Assembly (NCBI GenBank): GCA_026647295.1
Contig: JAPKHB010000180.1
Location: forward strand, 1-7,734
Length of the DNA stretch: 7,734 nt
DNA from: Planctomycetota bacterium
GTDB lineage: Bacteria > Planctomycetota > PLA2 > JAEUHO01
Reading direction: 5' to 3'
Positions 1-6,590 of this stretch are shown here, piece by piece (position 1 is the stretch's first letter; every line of letters starts with the position of its first letter). The position numbers and the translations under genes were made by a program. The notes beneath the pieces were generated by a model, which saw only the letters and a program-made list of their open reading frames with translations, had not been told where the DNA came from and searched no databases.

Positions 1-2
1 TT

Positions 3-506
3 GGAGATTTCGGTAAACCCGCTAACGATTGGACAGCAGACGTTAACCGTACAGTAGCCCTCGTGCTCGTCCTCGGGGCGGGAACGGCCCGGGCCGAGGA
101 GGGCGGCGCCCCCGGTGACGACGTGCGCGCCCAGATCAAGGCCAAGATGGAGCGCATCCTCAAGATGATGCGCGAGAACGAGGACGCGCTGCTGCGCTTG
201 AGTTCGGGCCGCGAGGCGGCCACCCGCAAGCCCGAGATCGAGATCCCCCCGCCCCAGGAAGGCGCGGGCGAGTCCGGACAGGGCGCGGACTCGGCGGGCA
301 ACGGCGGGGAGTCGGGCCGCAGCGGCTCGCAGGGCGGCGGCGCCGGCGAAGAGGGCAACCCAGGCGCCGGCGGGCCGTCCGGAACCGAGGGCGGCGCCCT
401 GCCGGGGTCCGGTGGCGAGGCCGTGCGCACGCTGGACGAGATCCTGAAGGGGACGGAGCCCATCCCGGACGAGATCAAGCAACTCGTCCAGATGATCCCC
501 ACCTGA
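3..506 (+). CDS. Secreted Gly/Ser-rich protein of unknown function, N-terminal part (5' partial, ends at in-frame TGA)
   Basis: The frame is open from the left edge, so the true start may lie outside the window. The first internal start is GTG at 63, but that would leave a 12-residue leader with no basic region. The hydrophobic stretch continues upstream (RTVALVLVLGAGTARA, with a likely signal-peptidase cut after ARA). Counting from GTG 63, a charged helix follows at about residues 20-47 (motifs KAKMERILKMMRENEDALL). Next come a basic/proline segment (KPEIEIPPP), a Gly/Ser/Glu low-complexity linker at about 65-118, and a second short helix (LDEILKGTEPIPDEIKQLVQMIP). Translation then meets TGA at 504-506, although the same frame continues as plausible protein to 899. 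I do not recognise a named domain. Low-complexity secreted proteins of this kind sit beside MoxR/DUF58 clusters in planctomycetes as I recall them. Coding is fairly sure; function is unknown. Confidence 0.6.
   Translation, partial: GDFGKPANDWTADVNRTVALVLVLGAGTARAEEGGAPGDDVRAQIKAKMERILKMMRENEDALLRLSSGREAATRKPEIEIPPPQEGAGESGQGADSAGNGGESGRSGSQGGGAGEEGNPGAGGPSGTEGGALPGSGGEAVRTLDEILKGTEPIPDEIKQLVQMIPT
504..506 (+). other. In-frame TGA interrupting the first gene
   Basis: The TGA follows an Ile-Pro-Thr codon run (ATC CCC ACC) and is followed by AGC AGC TGC. Reading frame, codon style and low-complexity composition continue unchanged beyond it. TGA serves as the ordinary stop of most other genes here (897, 2203, 3037, 4314, 6588, 7589), so a genome-wide reassignment of TGA is ruled out within this window. 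One base change (for example from CGA, GGA, TGC or TGG) would restore the frame. Confidence 0.6.
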
Positions 507-899
507 AGCAGCTGCGGGAGCCAGTTCGGCTCCGACGGCCAGCAGCCCAAGGATCCCAAGGACGGCCCGCAGCAACAGGGTCAGGCGGACCCGCGCGACG
601 CGCGCGCGCAGCAGGAGCAGCGCCCGCAGCCCGAGCCGGGCTCCGAGCGCCCCGAGAGCGGCCAGGACTCCCCGGACAAGCCCGCCGAGCGCGCCCCGGA
701 CGGCCGGGCCAAGCCCGACGACGACACCCCGCCGGAGGATCCGAAGGACGCCTTCCCGACCTGGGTCACCTCGCTGCCCCCGGAGATCCGGGACGCCCTG
801 GTCGGCGGCAACGCCGAGGCGATCCCCGCGCGCTACCGCGCGCTGATCCAGCGCTACACCCGCTGGCTCCAGGAACAGCGGGCGGGCGGCGCCCGCTGA
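507..899 (+). pseudogene. C-terminal part of the same secreted protein, separated by the in-frame TGA
   Basis: This stretch lies in the same frame as the upstream gene and stays open for 130 codons to a TGA at 897-899. It begins SSCGSQFGSDGQQPKDPKDG and continues as a Gln/Pro/Arg/Glu/Asp-rich linker. It then becomes an ordered segment with aromatic and hydrophobic residues: DAFPTWVTSLPPEIRDAL, then RYRALIQRYTRWLQEQ near the end. No ATG, GTG or TTG start occurs in this frame between the TGA and the ordered segment, so it is unlikely to be a separate gene. Linker style and base composition match both sides of the stop. The simplest reading is one gene of about 278 codons (from GTG 63) with a nonsense change or sequencing error. 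Translational readthrough is possible but unsupported. Confidence 0.6.
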
Positions 900-966
900 C
901 GCCCGGGCGGCCCCGGCCCCGCCACGCGGACCGCCCCACCCCCCCCGCCCGTTCCCCGGTCGTAGG
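900..966 (+). other. C-rich intergenic gap
   Basis: This 67-bp spacer between the stop at 899 and the next gene is extremely C-rich and includes a run of eight C. I see no convincing promoter boxes and no hairpin followed by a T tract, so it may be transcribed through. Confidence 0.5.
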
Positions 967-982
967 ATGGGGCGGTTTCCCC

Positions 983-990
983 CGGGGAGG
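983..990 (+). promoter_or_regulatory. Shine-Dalgarno site favouring the TTG start at 1000
   Basis: CGGGGAGG lies 9 bases upstream of TTG 1000. The ATG at 967 in the same frame has no comparable purine block at the right distance. This is the main reason for choosing TTG over ATG. Confidence 0.5.
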
Positions 991-999
991 ATCCGTCCC

Positions 1000-2205
1000 T
1001 TGGCGTCCCGCTTCGCACCGGTTGGGGTCGGCCCGCGGCGAGACGCGCGCCCCTGGCGCGCGTTCCTCCTGGTCGCGCTGGCCCTGGGCACGGCGGCGGC
1101 GCCGCTCGGACGCGGCCGGGTGGCCCTGGCGCGCGAGGGCGAGTGGCGCGAGCGCGGCACGCCGGAGTCGGAGACCTCGCGGCGCATCCGCCGGCAGGCC
1201 ATCCGGCAGGGCTGCGCCTTCCTGGCCGGGCGGCCGGGCAGCCTGCCCGGCACCCCGGACTACGCGGGCCGCCAGCGCTCGGACGGCGGCTGGGGCGAGG
1301 ACAAGGCGGTGGTCGCGCTCACCGCCTTGAGCGCGCTCGCGCTCATGTCCGACGGCTCGACCGACGGGCGCGGGCCGCACGGCCAGGCGGTCAAGCGCGG
1401 CCTCGACTTCCTGCTGCGGCTGATCGAGGAACGCCCGCTGTCCAGCCGCTACCACGAAGGCTACTTCTGGTTCCCGCAGGACTCCTCCTCGCGGATGCAC
1501 GGCCAGGGCTACGCCACGCTCGCGCTGGCGACGGCGCTGGGCACGAGCCGGGGCGAGCGCGCCCTGCGCATCCGGCGCGTGCTCGAAAAGGCCGTGCGCT
1601 GCATCGAGCAGGCCCAGGCCCAGACGGGCGGCTTCGGCTACGAGCCCCGCCCCGACGACCGCCACGAGGGCAGCGTCACCGTCGCGGTCGCGCAGGGGCT
1701 GCGCGCCGCGCGCGACGCCGGCATCGCCGTGCGCAACGAAGTCATCCGGCGCGGGCTGCGCTACCTCAAGGACAGCCAGAAGCGCGACGGTTCCTTCCAG
1801 TACAGCCTCACGCAGGAGCAGTCCTCCTACGCGCTGACGGCGGCGGCGCTCTCCTCCTTCTTCCTCTACGGCAGCTACCGCGACGACCCGGAGCGCACGC
1901 TGGAGCGCGGCATCGTGTACCTGCGCGCCAACCTGGCCGAGTATGACCAGTGGTACTACTACGGCCACTTCCACGCCGCCTGGGCCTGCTGGCAGTGGGA
2001 CGGCCACACCTGGGCCGACCGCGAGGAGAACCTCTGGGGCTGGTGGCACAGCCAGGTCTACCCGGACATGCTCCGACGCCAGCGCGCGGACGGATCCTTC
2101 GAGGAGGAACGCGGCCGCCACGACTTCGGCCCCGTGTTGAGCACCGCGTTCGCCGTCTGCACGCTGGCCATCCCCGACGAGCAGGTGCCCATCTTCCAAC
2201 GATGA
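1000..2205 (+). CDS. Exported prenyltransferase/squalene-oxidase repeat protein (terpene-cyclase-like toroid)
   Basis: From TTG 1000 the product is 401 residues; ATG 967 would add 11. A basic N-region is followed by a hydrophobic core at about 19-37 (RAFLLVALALGTAAAPLG), with possible cleavage near ALA at 44, so export is predicted. The body carries repeated helix-pair units, each led by a Q..DG(G/S)(W/F)-type motif as in squalene cyclase and prenyltransferase beta subunits: QRSDGGWGEDKAVVALTALS (from about 92), QTGGFGYEP (208), QKRDGSFQYS (260) and RQRADGSFEEE (360). Between the last two is an aromatic-rich block (WYYYGHFHAAWACWQW and WGWWHSQVYPDM, about 318-355). The protein ends VPIFQR. 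I see no DxDD cyclase motif, and it is shorter than full cyclases (about 600 or more residues), so it is probably a non-enzymatic or differently acting toroid. Its position just upstream of the DUF4129-to-RDD run suggests a shared role. Family assignment is confident; function is not. Confidence 0.85.
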   Translation: MASRFAPVGVGPRRDARPWRAFLLVALALGTAAAPLGRGRVALAREGEWRERGTPESETSRRIRRQAIRQGCAFLAGRPGSLPGTPDYAGRQRSDGGWGEDKAVVALTALSALALMSDGSTDGRGPHGQAVKRGLDFLLRLIEERPLSSRYHEGYFWFPQDSSSRMHGQGYATLALATALGTSRGERALRIRRVLEKAVRCIEQAQAQTGGFGYEPRPDDRHEGSVTVAVAQGLRAARDAGIAVRNEVIRRGLRYLKDSQKRDGSFQYSLTQEQSSYALTAAALSSFFLYGSYRDDPERTLERGIVYLRANLAEYDQWYYYGHFHAAWACWQWDGHTWADREENLWGWWHSQVYPDMLRRQRADGSFEEERGRHDFGPVLSTAFAVCTLAIPDEQVPIFQR

Positions 2206-2210
2206 CCGTG

Positions 2211-2225
2211 GGGTGCCGGGCACCC
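2211..2225. repeat. Perfect palindrome GGGTGCC-G-GGCACCC
   Basis: This 7-bp inverted repeat around one central G lies 5 bases after the stop of the toroid gene. Its 11-bp core, GTGCCGGGCAC, differs from the second palindrome at 2241-2251 by one central base. No T tract follows, so it is not a classical intrinsic terminator. It could be a protein-binding site or part of a dispersed palindromic repeat. Confidence 0.5.
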
Positions 2226-2240
2226 ATCGATCCGGGACCG

Positions 2241-2251
2241 GTGCCTGGCAC
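2241..2251. repeat. Second palindrome GTGCC-T-GGCAC
   Basis: This perfect 11-bp inverted repeat starts 28 bp after the matching core of the first copy (2213-2223). Together they place two GTGCCnGGCAC units in a 75-bp spacer ahead of the DUF4129 start. The GGTAC/GTACC pair at 2252-2256 and 2268-2272 adds further dyad symmetry just before the start codon. Confidence 0.5.
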
Positions 2252-2280
2252 GGTACGAGGGGTAGGGGTACCATCCCGCG

Positions 2281-3039
2281 ATGCCCCTCGTGTGGATCAG
2301 CCTGCTGGGCGTCCTAGGGAGCGCCCCGCCCGCCGAGGAGATCCGGCGCGCCGCCGCCCAGGTCTTCGCCGACGAACGCTTCCAGCAGAGCCTGCCCGAG
2401 CCCCGGCCGGCCGCCCCGCCCGCCGAGGGCCGGCAGGGGCGCGACCGCGGGGAGACGACCTGGGAGGAGGACCGGCCGCGCACCCCCGGCGGCCGGGAGT
2501 GGGACGGCGACGCCCGCCCCCGGCGTAGCCGGGAGTCCTCCCGCCCGAGCCCCGCCGAGGAGGATCCCGACCTCACGTTGTCCGACAGTCCCCTGCTGTA
2601 CGTGTTGCTCTGGGGGGGCCTGGCCCTTGCGGCCGCGTGGCTGCTGTGGGCCGTGTGGGGTCGCCGGAGCCGCGGCGCGCGCCCCGCTCCGCGCGGGGCC
2701 ACGGCCCCGGCGCCCGCGGCGGTCCCGGCCGAGGTGGCCGACGAGGCGGATGCGCTCGCGCTTTCGGGCCGCCATGCCGAGGCACTCCACGCGCTGCTCG
2801 CCCGCACCCTCGCCCACCTCTCGCAGGCGACCGGGCGGCGCCTTCCGGCGGCCTGGACGGCCCGCGAGGTCGTCCGGGGGCTTGCGCTGCCCGCGCCCGC
2901 CCACGCGGCGCTTGCGGCCCTCGTGGCGGCGGTCGAGGTCTCGCACTTCGGCGGCCGGCCGGTCGCGCGCGCGGACTTCGAGCGCGGCCGCGCGCACTTC
3001 GTCACGTTGCGTGACGCCCTGGCCGGGGCGCCGCGATGA
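2281..3039 (+). CDS. DUF4129 domain-containing membrane protein
   Basis: The product is 252 residues. Residues 1-16 (MPLVWISLLGVLGSAP) look like a short signal sequence. Residues 20-100 form a charged, Pro/Arg/Glu-rich, probably disordered outer segment. One transmembrane helix spans about 104-126 (SPLLYVLLWGGLALAAAWLL), followed by a basic stop-transfer stretch. The C-terminal cytoplasmic domain (about 152-250) matches DUF4129: ADALALSGRHAEALHALLAR, then LPAAWTAREVVRG, then AALVAAVEVSHFGGRPV and a DF..GR..F close. The ATG has GAGGGG/TAGGGG purine blocks upstream at 2257-2268, slightly far from it. It overlaps the next gene by ATGA, implying translational coupling. DUF4129 proteins recur next to MoxR, DUF58 and transglutaminase genes; their molecular role is not established. 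Confidence 0.85.
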   Translation: MPLVWISLLGVLGSAPPAEEIRRAAAQVFADERFQQSLPEPRPAAPPAEGRQGRDRGETTWEEDRPRTPGGREWDGDARPRRSRESSRPSPAEEDPDLTLSDSPLLYVLLWGGLALAAAWLLWAVWGRRSRGARPAPRGATAPAPAAVPAEVADEADALALSGRHAEALHALLARTLAHLSQATGRRLPAAWTAREVVRGLALPAPAHAALAALVAAVEVSHFGGRPVARADFERGRAHFVTLRDALAGAPR

Positions 3040-4316
3040 GCGCCCCCGGGCGCGGCCGGGGCCTACGGGCCCGGGCCCTGGGCATTGCGGTCACCGCCGC
3101 GGCGGTCTCTCTGCTGCTCGCGGTCGCCCTCACGGTGCTCGGGCACCACTTCGAGGACGTCGAATCGCTCGGCCCCACCTCCTGGTCCTACTCGGCGCAC
3201 GGCACGCTGGCCCTCGAACGCCTCCTGGAGGGCCTGGGCATCCCCGTCGCGCGCGGGCGCTTCCTGCCCGGCCAGCGCGCGCCGCAAGGCGGCGTGACCC
3301 TGGTGGTCGACCCCGGCTGGGTCGAGCGCAAGGGCGTCCCGGGTGAACGGCGCCCGGCCCGCGTGGGCCCGGGCCCGCCGGACGACCCGCTGTTGGACCT
3401 GATCGAGGAGTCGGGCACCACGCTGGTCGCCCTGCCGAAGTGGGACCCGGTCCCCGGCCGGCGCGACGGCTGGGTGGACGCCCCGCACCTCCTGGCGCCG
3501 TGGGAGACCGAGGCGTGGCTCGAGGCCCTGGGGGTGGGCGGCGAGGTCGAGCGGGTCCCCCCGCCGGAGCCGGGGGCCTGGCACCTCCAGTCCTTCGGCG
3601 GCGCCGTCGAACCCGCCGAGTCCGTCCAACTCGTGGTGGACTCGGCCCTGGACCCGGTGGTGGCCTGCCCCGCGGGCGTCCTGCTCGGCGAGACGCGCGT
3701 GCGCGGCCGCCGCGTGTGGGTGCTCTCCGACCCCGACCTCCTCTCCACGCACGGCCTCGCGCGGCCCGGCCAGGCCGTGCTGGCCGTCGAGGTGATCGAG
3801 CACCTGCGCCGGGGCGGCCCGGTCGTCCTGGACGAGACCCTGCACGGCTTCACCCGCCCGCCCGGGCTCTGGGAGGAACTGCTCGCCCCGCCGCTCGGCC
3901 TGCTCGTGCTCGCCGGCCTGCTGCTCTCGCTCGCCCTGTGCTGGCGCGGGGCCGTGCGCTGGGGCTCGGCGCGCCCGCCCGCCCCGGCCCTCGAACCGGG
4001 CAACCGCACGCTCGTGCGCCACGCGGGCGCCCTCCTGGCCCACGCCGGCTACGAACGCGCGATGCTCTCGCGCTACCTCGGCGACAGCGTACGCTGGGTC
4101 GCCGCCCGGCTGCACCTGCCCGAGGGGGAGGACCCGGCGGCGCAGGCGGAACGTCTCGACGCCATCGCGAGTGCGCGGCGCCTCTCCGGCCGCGTCGGGC
4201 CGCTGCGCGCCGCGGTGCGGGAGGGGCGCGAGCCGGCGCTCGAGCTCGCGCGGCGGATCCACGCCTGGAGAGAGGAGATCCTGGATGGACCTGGAACGGG
4301 TTCGCGCCCTTCGTGA
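3036..4316 (+). CDS. DUF4350 domain-containing membrane protein
   Basis: The product is 426 residues. A basic N-terminus is followed by a transmembrane helix at about 13-35. An outer region then carries DUF4350 features: a TSWSYSAHGTLALERLLEGL motif at 48-67, a hydrophobic strand GGVTLVVDPG at 85-94, ESGTTLVALPKWDP at 125-138, RVWVLSDPDLLSTHGL at 226-241 and RRGGPVVLDETLHGF at 258-272. A second transmembrane helix lies at about 283-305 (PPLGLLVLAGLLLSLALCW). A cytoplasmic helical tail follows (NRTLVRHAGALLAHAGYERA, SRYLGDSVRW). The overall form resembles the GATase-like fold expected for DUF4350, with no visible catalytic triad. The start ATG lies inside the stop of the DUF4129 gene, and the last 32 bp overlap the MoxR start. 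It is probably a membrane partner of the MoxR-DUF58 module. Confidence 0.85.
   Translation: MSAPGRGRGLRARALGIAVTAAAVSLLLAVALTVLGHHFEDVESLGPTSWSYSAHGTLALERLLEGLGIPVARGRFLPGQRAPQGGVTLVVDPGWVERKGVPGERRPARVGPGPPDDPLLDLIEESGTTLVALPKWDPVPGRRDGWVDAPHLLAPWETEAWLEALGVGGEVERVPPPEPGAWHLQSFGGAVEPAESVQLVVDSALDPVVACPAGVLLGETRVRGRRVWVLSDPDLLSTHGLARPGQAVLAVEVIEHLRRGGPVVLDETLHGFTRPPGLWEELLAPPLGLLVLAGLLLSLALCWRGAVRWGSARPPAPALEPGNRTLVRHAGALLAHAGYERAMLSRYLGDSVRWVAARLHLPEGEDPAAQAERLDAIASARRLSGRVGPLRAAVREGREPALELARRIHAWREEILDGPGTGSRPS
4270..4277 (+). promoter_or_regulatory. Strong ribosome binding site for the MoxR gene
   Basis: GAGAGGAG lies 7 bases upstream of ATG 4285, inside the 3' end of the DUF4350 gene. 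It fixes the MoxR start at 4285, although the frame is open further upstream to other possible starts such as ATG 4171. Confidence 0.7.
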
Positions 4317-5238
4317 ACGGCTGCACGCCGAGGTGGGCAAGGTGGTCGTCGGCCACGCCGTGGCCGTGGACCTCGTCCTGATCGCGCTCCTGTGCCGGGG
4401 CCACGTGCTCCTGCACGGCGTGCCGGGGACGGCCAAGACGCTCCTCGCGCGCAGCCTGGCGGCGTGCCTCTCGCTCGAGTTCCGGCGCATCCAGTTCACG
4501 CCGGACCTGATGCCGGGCGACATCCTGGGCACCAACATCTACCACTTCGAGACCCAGCGCTTCGTCCTCACCAAGGGCCCCATCTTCACGCAGTTCCTCC
4601 TCGCCGACGAGGTGAACCGCACGCCGCCCAAGACCCAGGCCGCCCTGCTCCAGGCCATGCAGGAACGCACCGTCACGATCGACGGGACGACCTACGACCT
4701 CGGCCCCGGCTTCCTGGTGGTCGCCACGCAGAACCCCATCGAGCAGGAGGGGACCTACCCGCTCCCCGAGGCGCAGCTCGACCGTTTCCTCTTCCAGGTC
4801 GACGTGGGCTACCCGGACCGCGAGCAGGAGCGGGCCATCGTGCGCCTGCACGGCCAGGGCGCCCGCCCGGCGCTCGACCCCGCGCACCTCGTGCCCGTGG
4901 CCACGCTCGCGGAGGTCGAGGCCATGCGCGCGCTCGTCGCGGGCCTCACCCTCACCGACGAGGTCCTCGACTACGTGGTCGACCTCGTGCGGGCCACGCG
5001 CGAGGAGCCCGCGCTCTTCGCCGGCGCCTCGCCCCGCGCGGCCAGCATGCTCGCCCTGGCGGCCCGCGCCGTGGCCGCGCTGGACGGCCGCGACTTCGTC
5101 CTGCCCGACGACGTGAAGGTCCTGGCCGTGCCGACGCTCTCGCACCGGGTCGCGCTGGCGCCGGCGGCCGAGATCGAGGGCCTGGGCCCCCGGGCGGTGA
5201 TCGAGCGCCTGTGCCAGCGCGTGGCGGCGCCGAGGTAG
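4285..5238 (+). CDS. MoxR family AAA+ ATPase
   Basis: The product is 317 residues, the usual size for MoxR. Visible motifs are Walker A GVPGTAKT at 45-52, the family-typical RIQFTPDLMPGDILGT at 68-83, Walker B FLLADEVNR at 104-112, sensor 1 in VVATQNPIEQEGTYPLPEAQ at 145-164, a likely arginine finger in QLDRF at 164-168, and sensor 2 GASPRA at 247-252. The C-terminal lid domain follows, containing LPDDVKVLAVPTLSHR. All catalytic residues appear intact. MoxR proteins hydrolyse ATP to remodel or mature partners, often encoded next door as VWA or DUF58 proteins. The DUF58 gene begins 6 bp after the TAG stop, so the two almost certainly work as a pair in the cytoplasm at the membrane. The start is set by the strong ribosome binding site at 4270-4277, giving a 32-bp overlap with DUF4350. 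Confidence 0.95.
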   Translation: MDLERVRALRERLHAEVGKVVVGHAVAVDLVLIALLCRGHVLLHGVPGTAKTLLARSLAACLSLEFRRIQFTPDLMPGDILGTNIYHFETQRFVLTKGPIFTQFLLADEVNRTPPKTQAALLQAMQERTVTIDGTTYDLGPGFLVVATQNPIEQEGTYPLPEAQLDRFLFQVDVGYPDREQERAIVRLHGQGARPALDPAHLVPVATLAEVEAMRALVAGLTLTDEVLDYVVDLVRATREEPALFAGASPRAASMLALAARAVAALDGRDFVLPDDVKVLAVPTLSHRVALAPAAEIEGLGPRAVIERLCQRVAAPR

Positions 5239-5244
5239 GCGTCG

Positions 5245-6590
5245 ATGCCCCGCCCCACCCACCGCGGGATCGCCCTCCTGGGCCTTTGCGTCCCGCTGGC
5301 GGCCTGGCCGCTCCTCGCCGGCGGGCCGGGGCACGTGGCGTGGCTCGCCACCCTGGGCCTGGTCACGGCCCTCGGGCTCCTGGACGTTGCGCTCACGCCG
5401 GGCCGGCGCCGCGTGGGCGTCGCGCTCGAGGTCCCGGTGGTGCTGTGCGTGGGCGAGGCCGCGCGCATCGGCGTGACGGCCCGCTTCCCGCCCGGCCGGG
5501 TCGTCGGCGCCGCCCCCGAGGTCGAGGCCCTGCTCGAGACCGGGCCGCAACTCCAGGGCGCCGGGTCGGCGCGCGCCCGGCTCGGCCCCGACCCCGGCGG
5601 CGGGCCGGGCCGCGTCGCCCGGTGGTCCGTCCCCCTGACGGCGGTGCGCCGCGGCCGGGTGCCGATCGAGGCCCTCTGGCTCGCCTGGCGCGGGCCGCTG
5701 GGCCTGATCGAGCGCGTGGCCCGCTGGGAGCGCACCGAGACGGTCGCGGTCGGCCCCGACACCCGGGCGGCACGCCAGGCGTTGGCCAACCTCGCGCTCG
5801 GCCGCGAGCCGCTCCCGGGCCTCAAGGTGGAGCGGCACCTGGGCGAGGGGACCGAGTTCCACGCCATGCGCGAGTACCTGCCGGGCCTGGATCCGCGCAC
5901 GCTGGACTGGCGCAGCACGGCGCGGCACCGGCGCCTGATCTGCCGCGAGCACCGCGCGGAGCGCAACCACCCGGTCGTGATCGCCATCGACACCGGCTAC
6001 CGGATGAGCGAGCCGCTGGTGGGCCTGCCCCGCCTCGACCACGCCGTGCGCGGCGGCCTCGCGCTCGCCTGGCAGGCCCTGCGCACGGGGGACCGCGTCG
6101 GGCTGTACGCCTTCGCGGAGCGCCCCGGCGCGTTCGCGCCGCCCCGCCCGGGGCGCGCCGCCTTCCTGGGCCTCCAGGAACTCGCGGCGGGCCTGGAGTA
6201 CGGCACGGCGGAGGCCAACTTCACCCTCGGGCTCACCTGGCTCGCCCAGCGCCTCAAGCGCCGCTCCCTCGTGGTCCTGCTGACCGACTTCCTGGACACG
6301 ATCTCCGCCGAGTTGATGCTCGAGAACGTGCAGCGGCTCGCCCGCCGCCACCTGGTGCTGTTCGTGGCGCTGCGCGACGCGGGCCTCGGGGCGAGCGCCG
6401 CGACGCCCCCCGAGAGCCGGGAGGCGCTGTGCCGCGCGGTGGTGGCCGCGGGCCTGGAGCGGGAGCGGAGCAGGTCCTTTCGCGCCTGCGGCAGCGCGGC
6501 GTCCAGGTGCTCGACGCGTCGCCCGACGAGGTGGACGCCCGCCTCATCGACCGCTACCTCGAGGTCAAGCGCCGGGAGCTCGTGGCGTGA
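5245..6590 (+). CDS. DUF58 domain-containing protein (VWA-like), frameshifted near its 3' end
   Basis: ATG 5245 has AGGTAGG upstream (5233-5239). Two hydrophobic N-terminal segments (about 9-26 and 31-50) anchor the protein. A beta-rich region (about 55-170) leads to the DUF58 core: GEGTEFHAMREYLPGLDPRT at 200-219, then LDWRSTARHRRLICREHRAE at 220-239. The VWA-like strand VVIAIDTGYRM is at 244-254 and VVLLTDFLD at 343-351. The metal-site motif reads D-T-G-Y-R instead of DxSxS, so metal binding may be lost. After residue 408 (LERER, codon 6466-6468) the frame yields Arg/Ser-rich nonsense. The proper C-terminus continues from 6468 in the -1 frame (EQVLSRLRQRGVQVLDASPD to YLEVKRRELVA, TGA 6588-6590). 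Restoring one G would give about 448 residues. Without it, the first frame stays open to the window end. Partner of MoxR; true state (error or broken gene) unresolved. Confidence 0.85.
6460..6473 (+). other. Frameshift site in the DUF58 gene
   Basis: The bases CGGGAGCGGAGCAG look like a tandem CGGGAG repeat that has lost one G in its second copy; CGGGAGCGGGAGCAG would read Arg-Glu-Arg-Glu-Gln and join the two frames cleanly. No classical X-XXY-YYZ slippery heptamer is present, so programmed -1 frameshifting is not favoured. Confidence 0.7.

Noticed and set aside
29..58. Sigma-70-like promoter (TTGGACA with TACAGT)
   Set aside because: The spacing is only about 15 bases, the -10 box is weak, no ribosome binding site follows, and the stretch is open in the frame of the first gene.
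504..506. Selenocysteine at the in-frame TGA
   Set aside because: The flanking region is a low-complexity linker without a redox-type fold, and no clear stem-loop was seen just downstream. An error or nonsense mutation is simpler.
2246..2262. Sigma-54 promoter suggested by TGGCACG
   Set aside because: The -24-like TGGCAC is present, but the expected TTGC element at the -12 position is absent; the bases there are GAGG.
766..2274. Minus-strand open frame opposite the toroid gene
   Set aside because: The product is compositionally biased without motifs, and the plus strand here encodes a clear family member.
3850..6351. Long minus-strand open frame (833 codons)
   Set aside because: It lies opposite the confident MoxR and DUF58 genes. 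Its product is Arg/Ala/Gly/His low complexity with no recognisable motif, which is expected for the complement of GC-rich coding DNA.
6460..6473. Programmed -1 ribosomal frameshift in DUF58
   Set aside because: No slippery heptamer is present, and losing one G from a CGGGAG repeat explains the break more simply.
4392..6590. Plus-strand open frame of 732 codons across MoxR and DUF58
   Set aside because: Only its last 40 codons (from 6468) look like real protein. The rest is an out-of-frame Arg/Pro/Gly-rich shadow of MoxR and DUF58.
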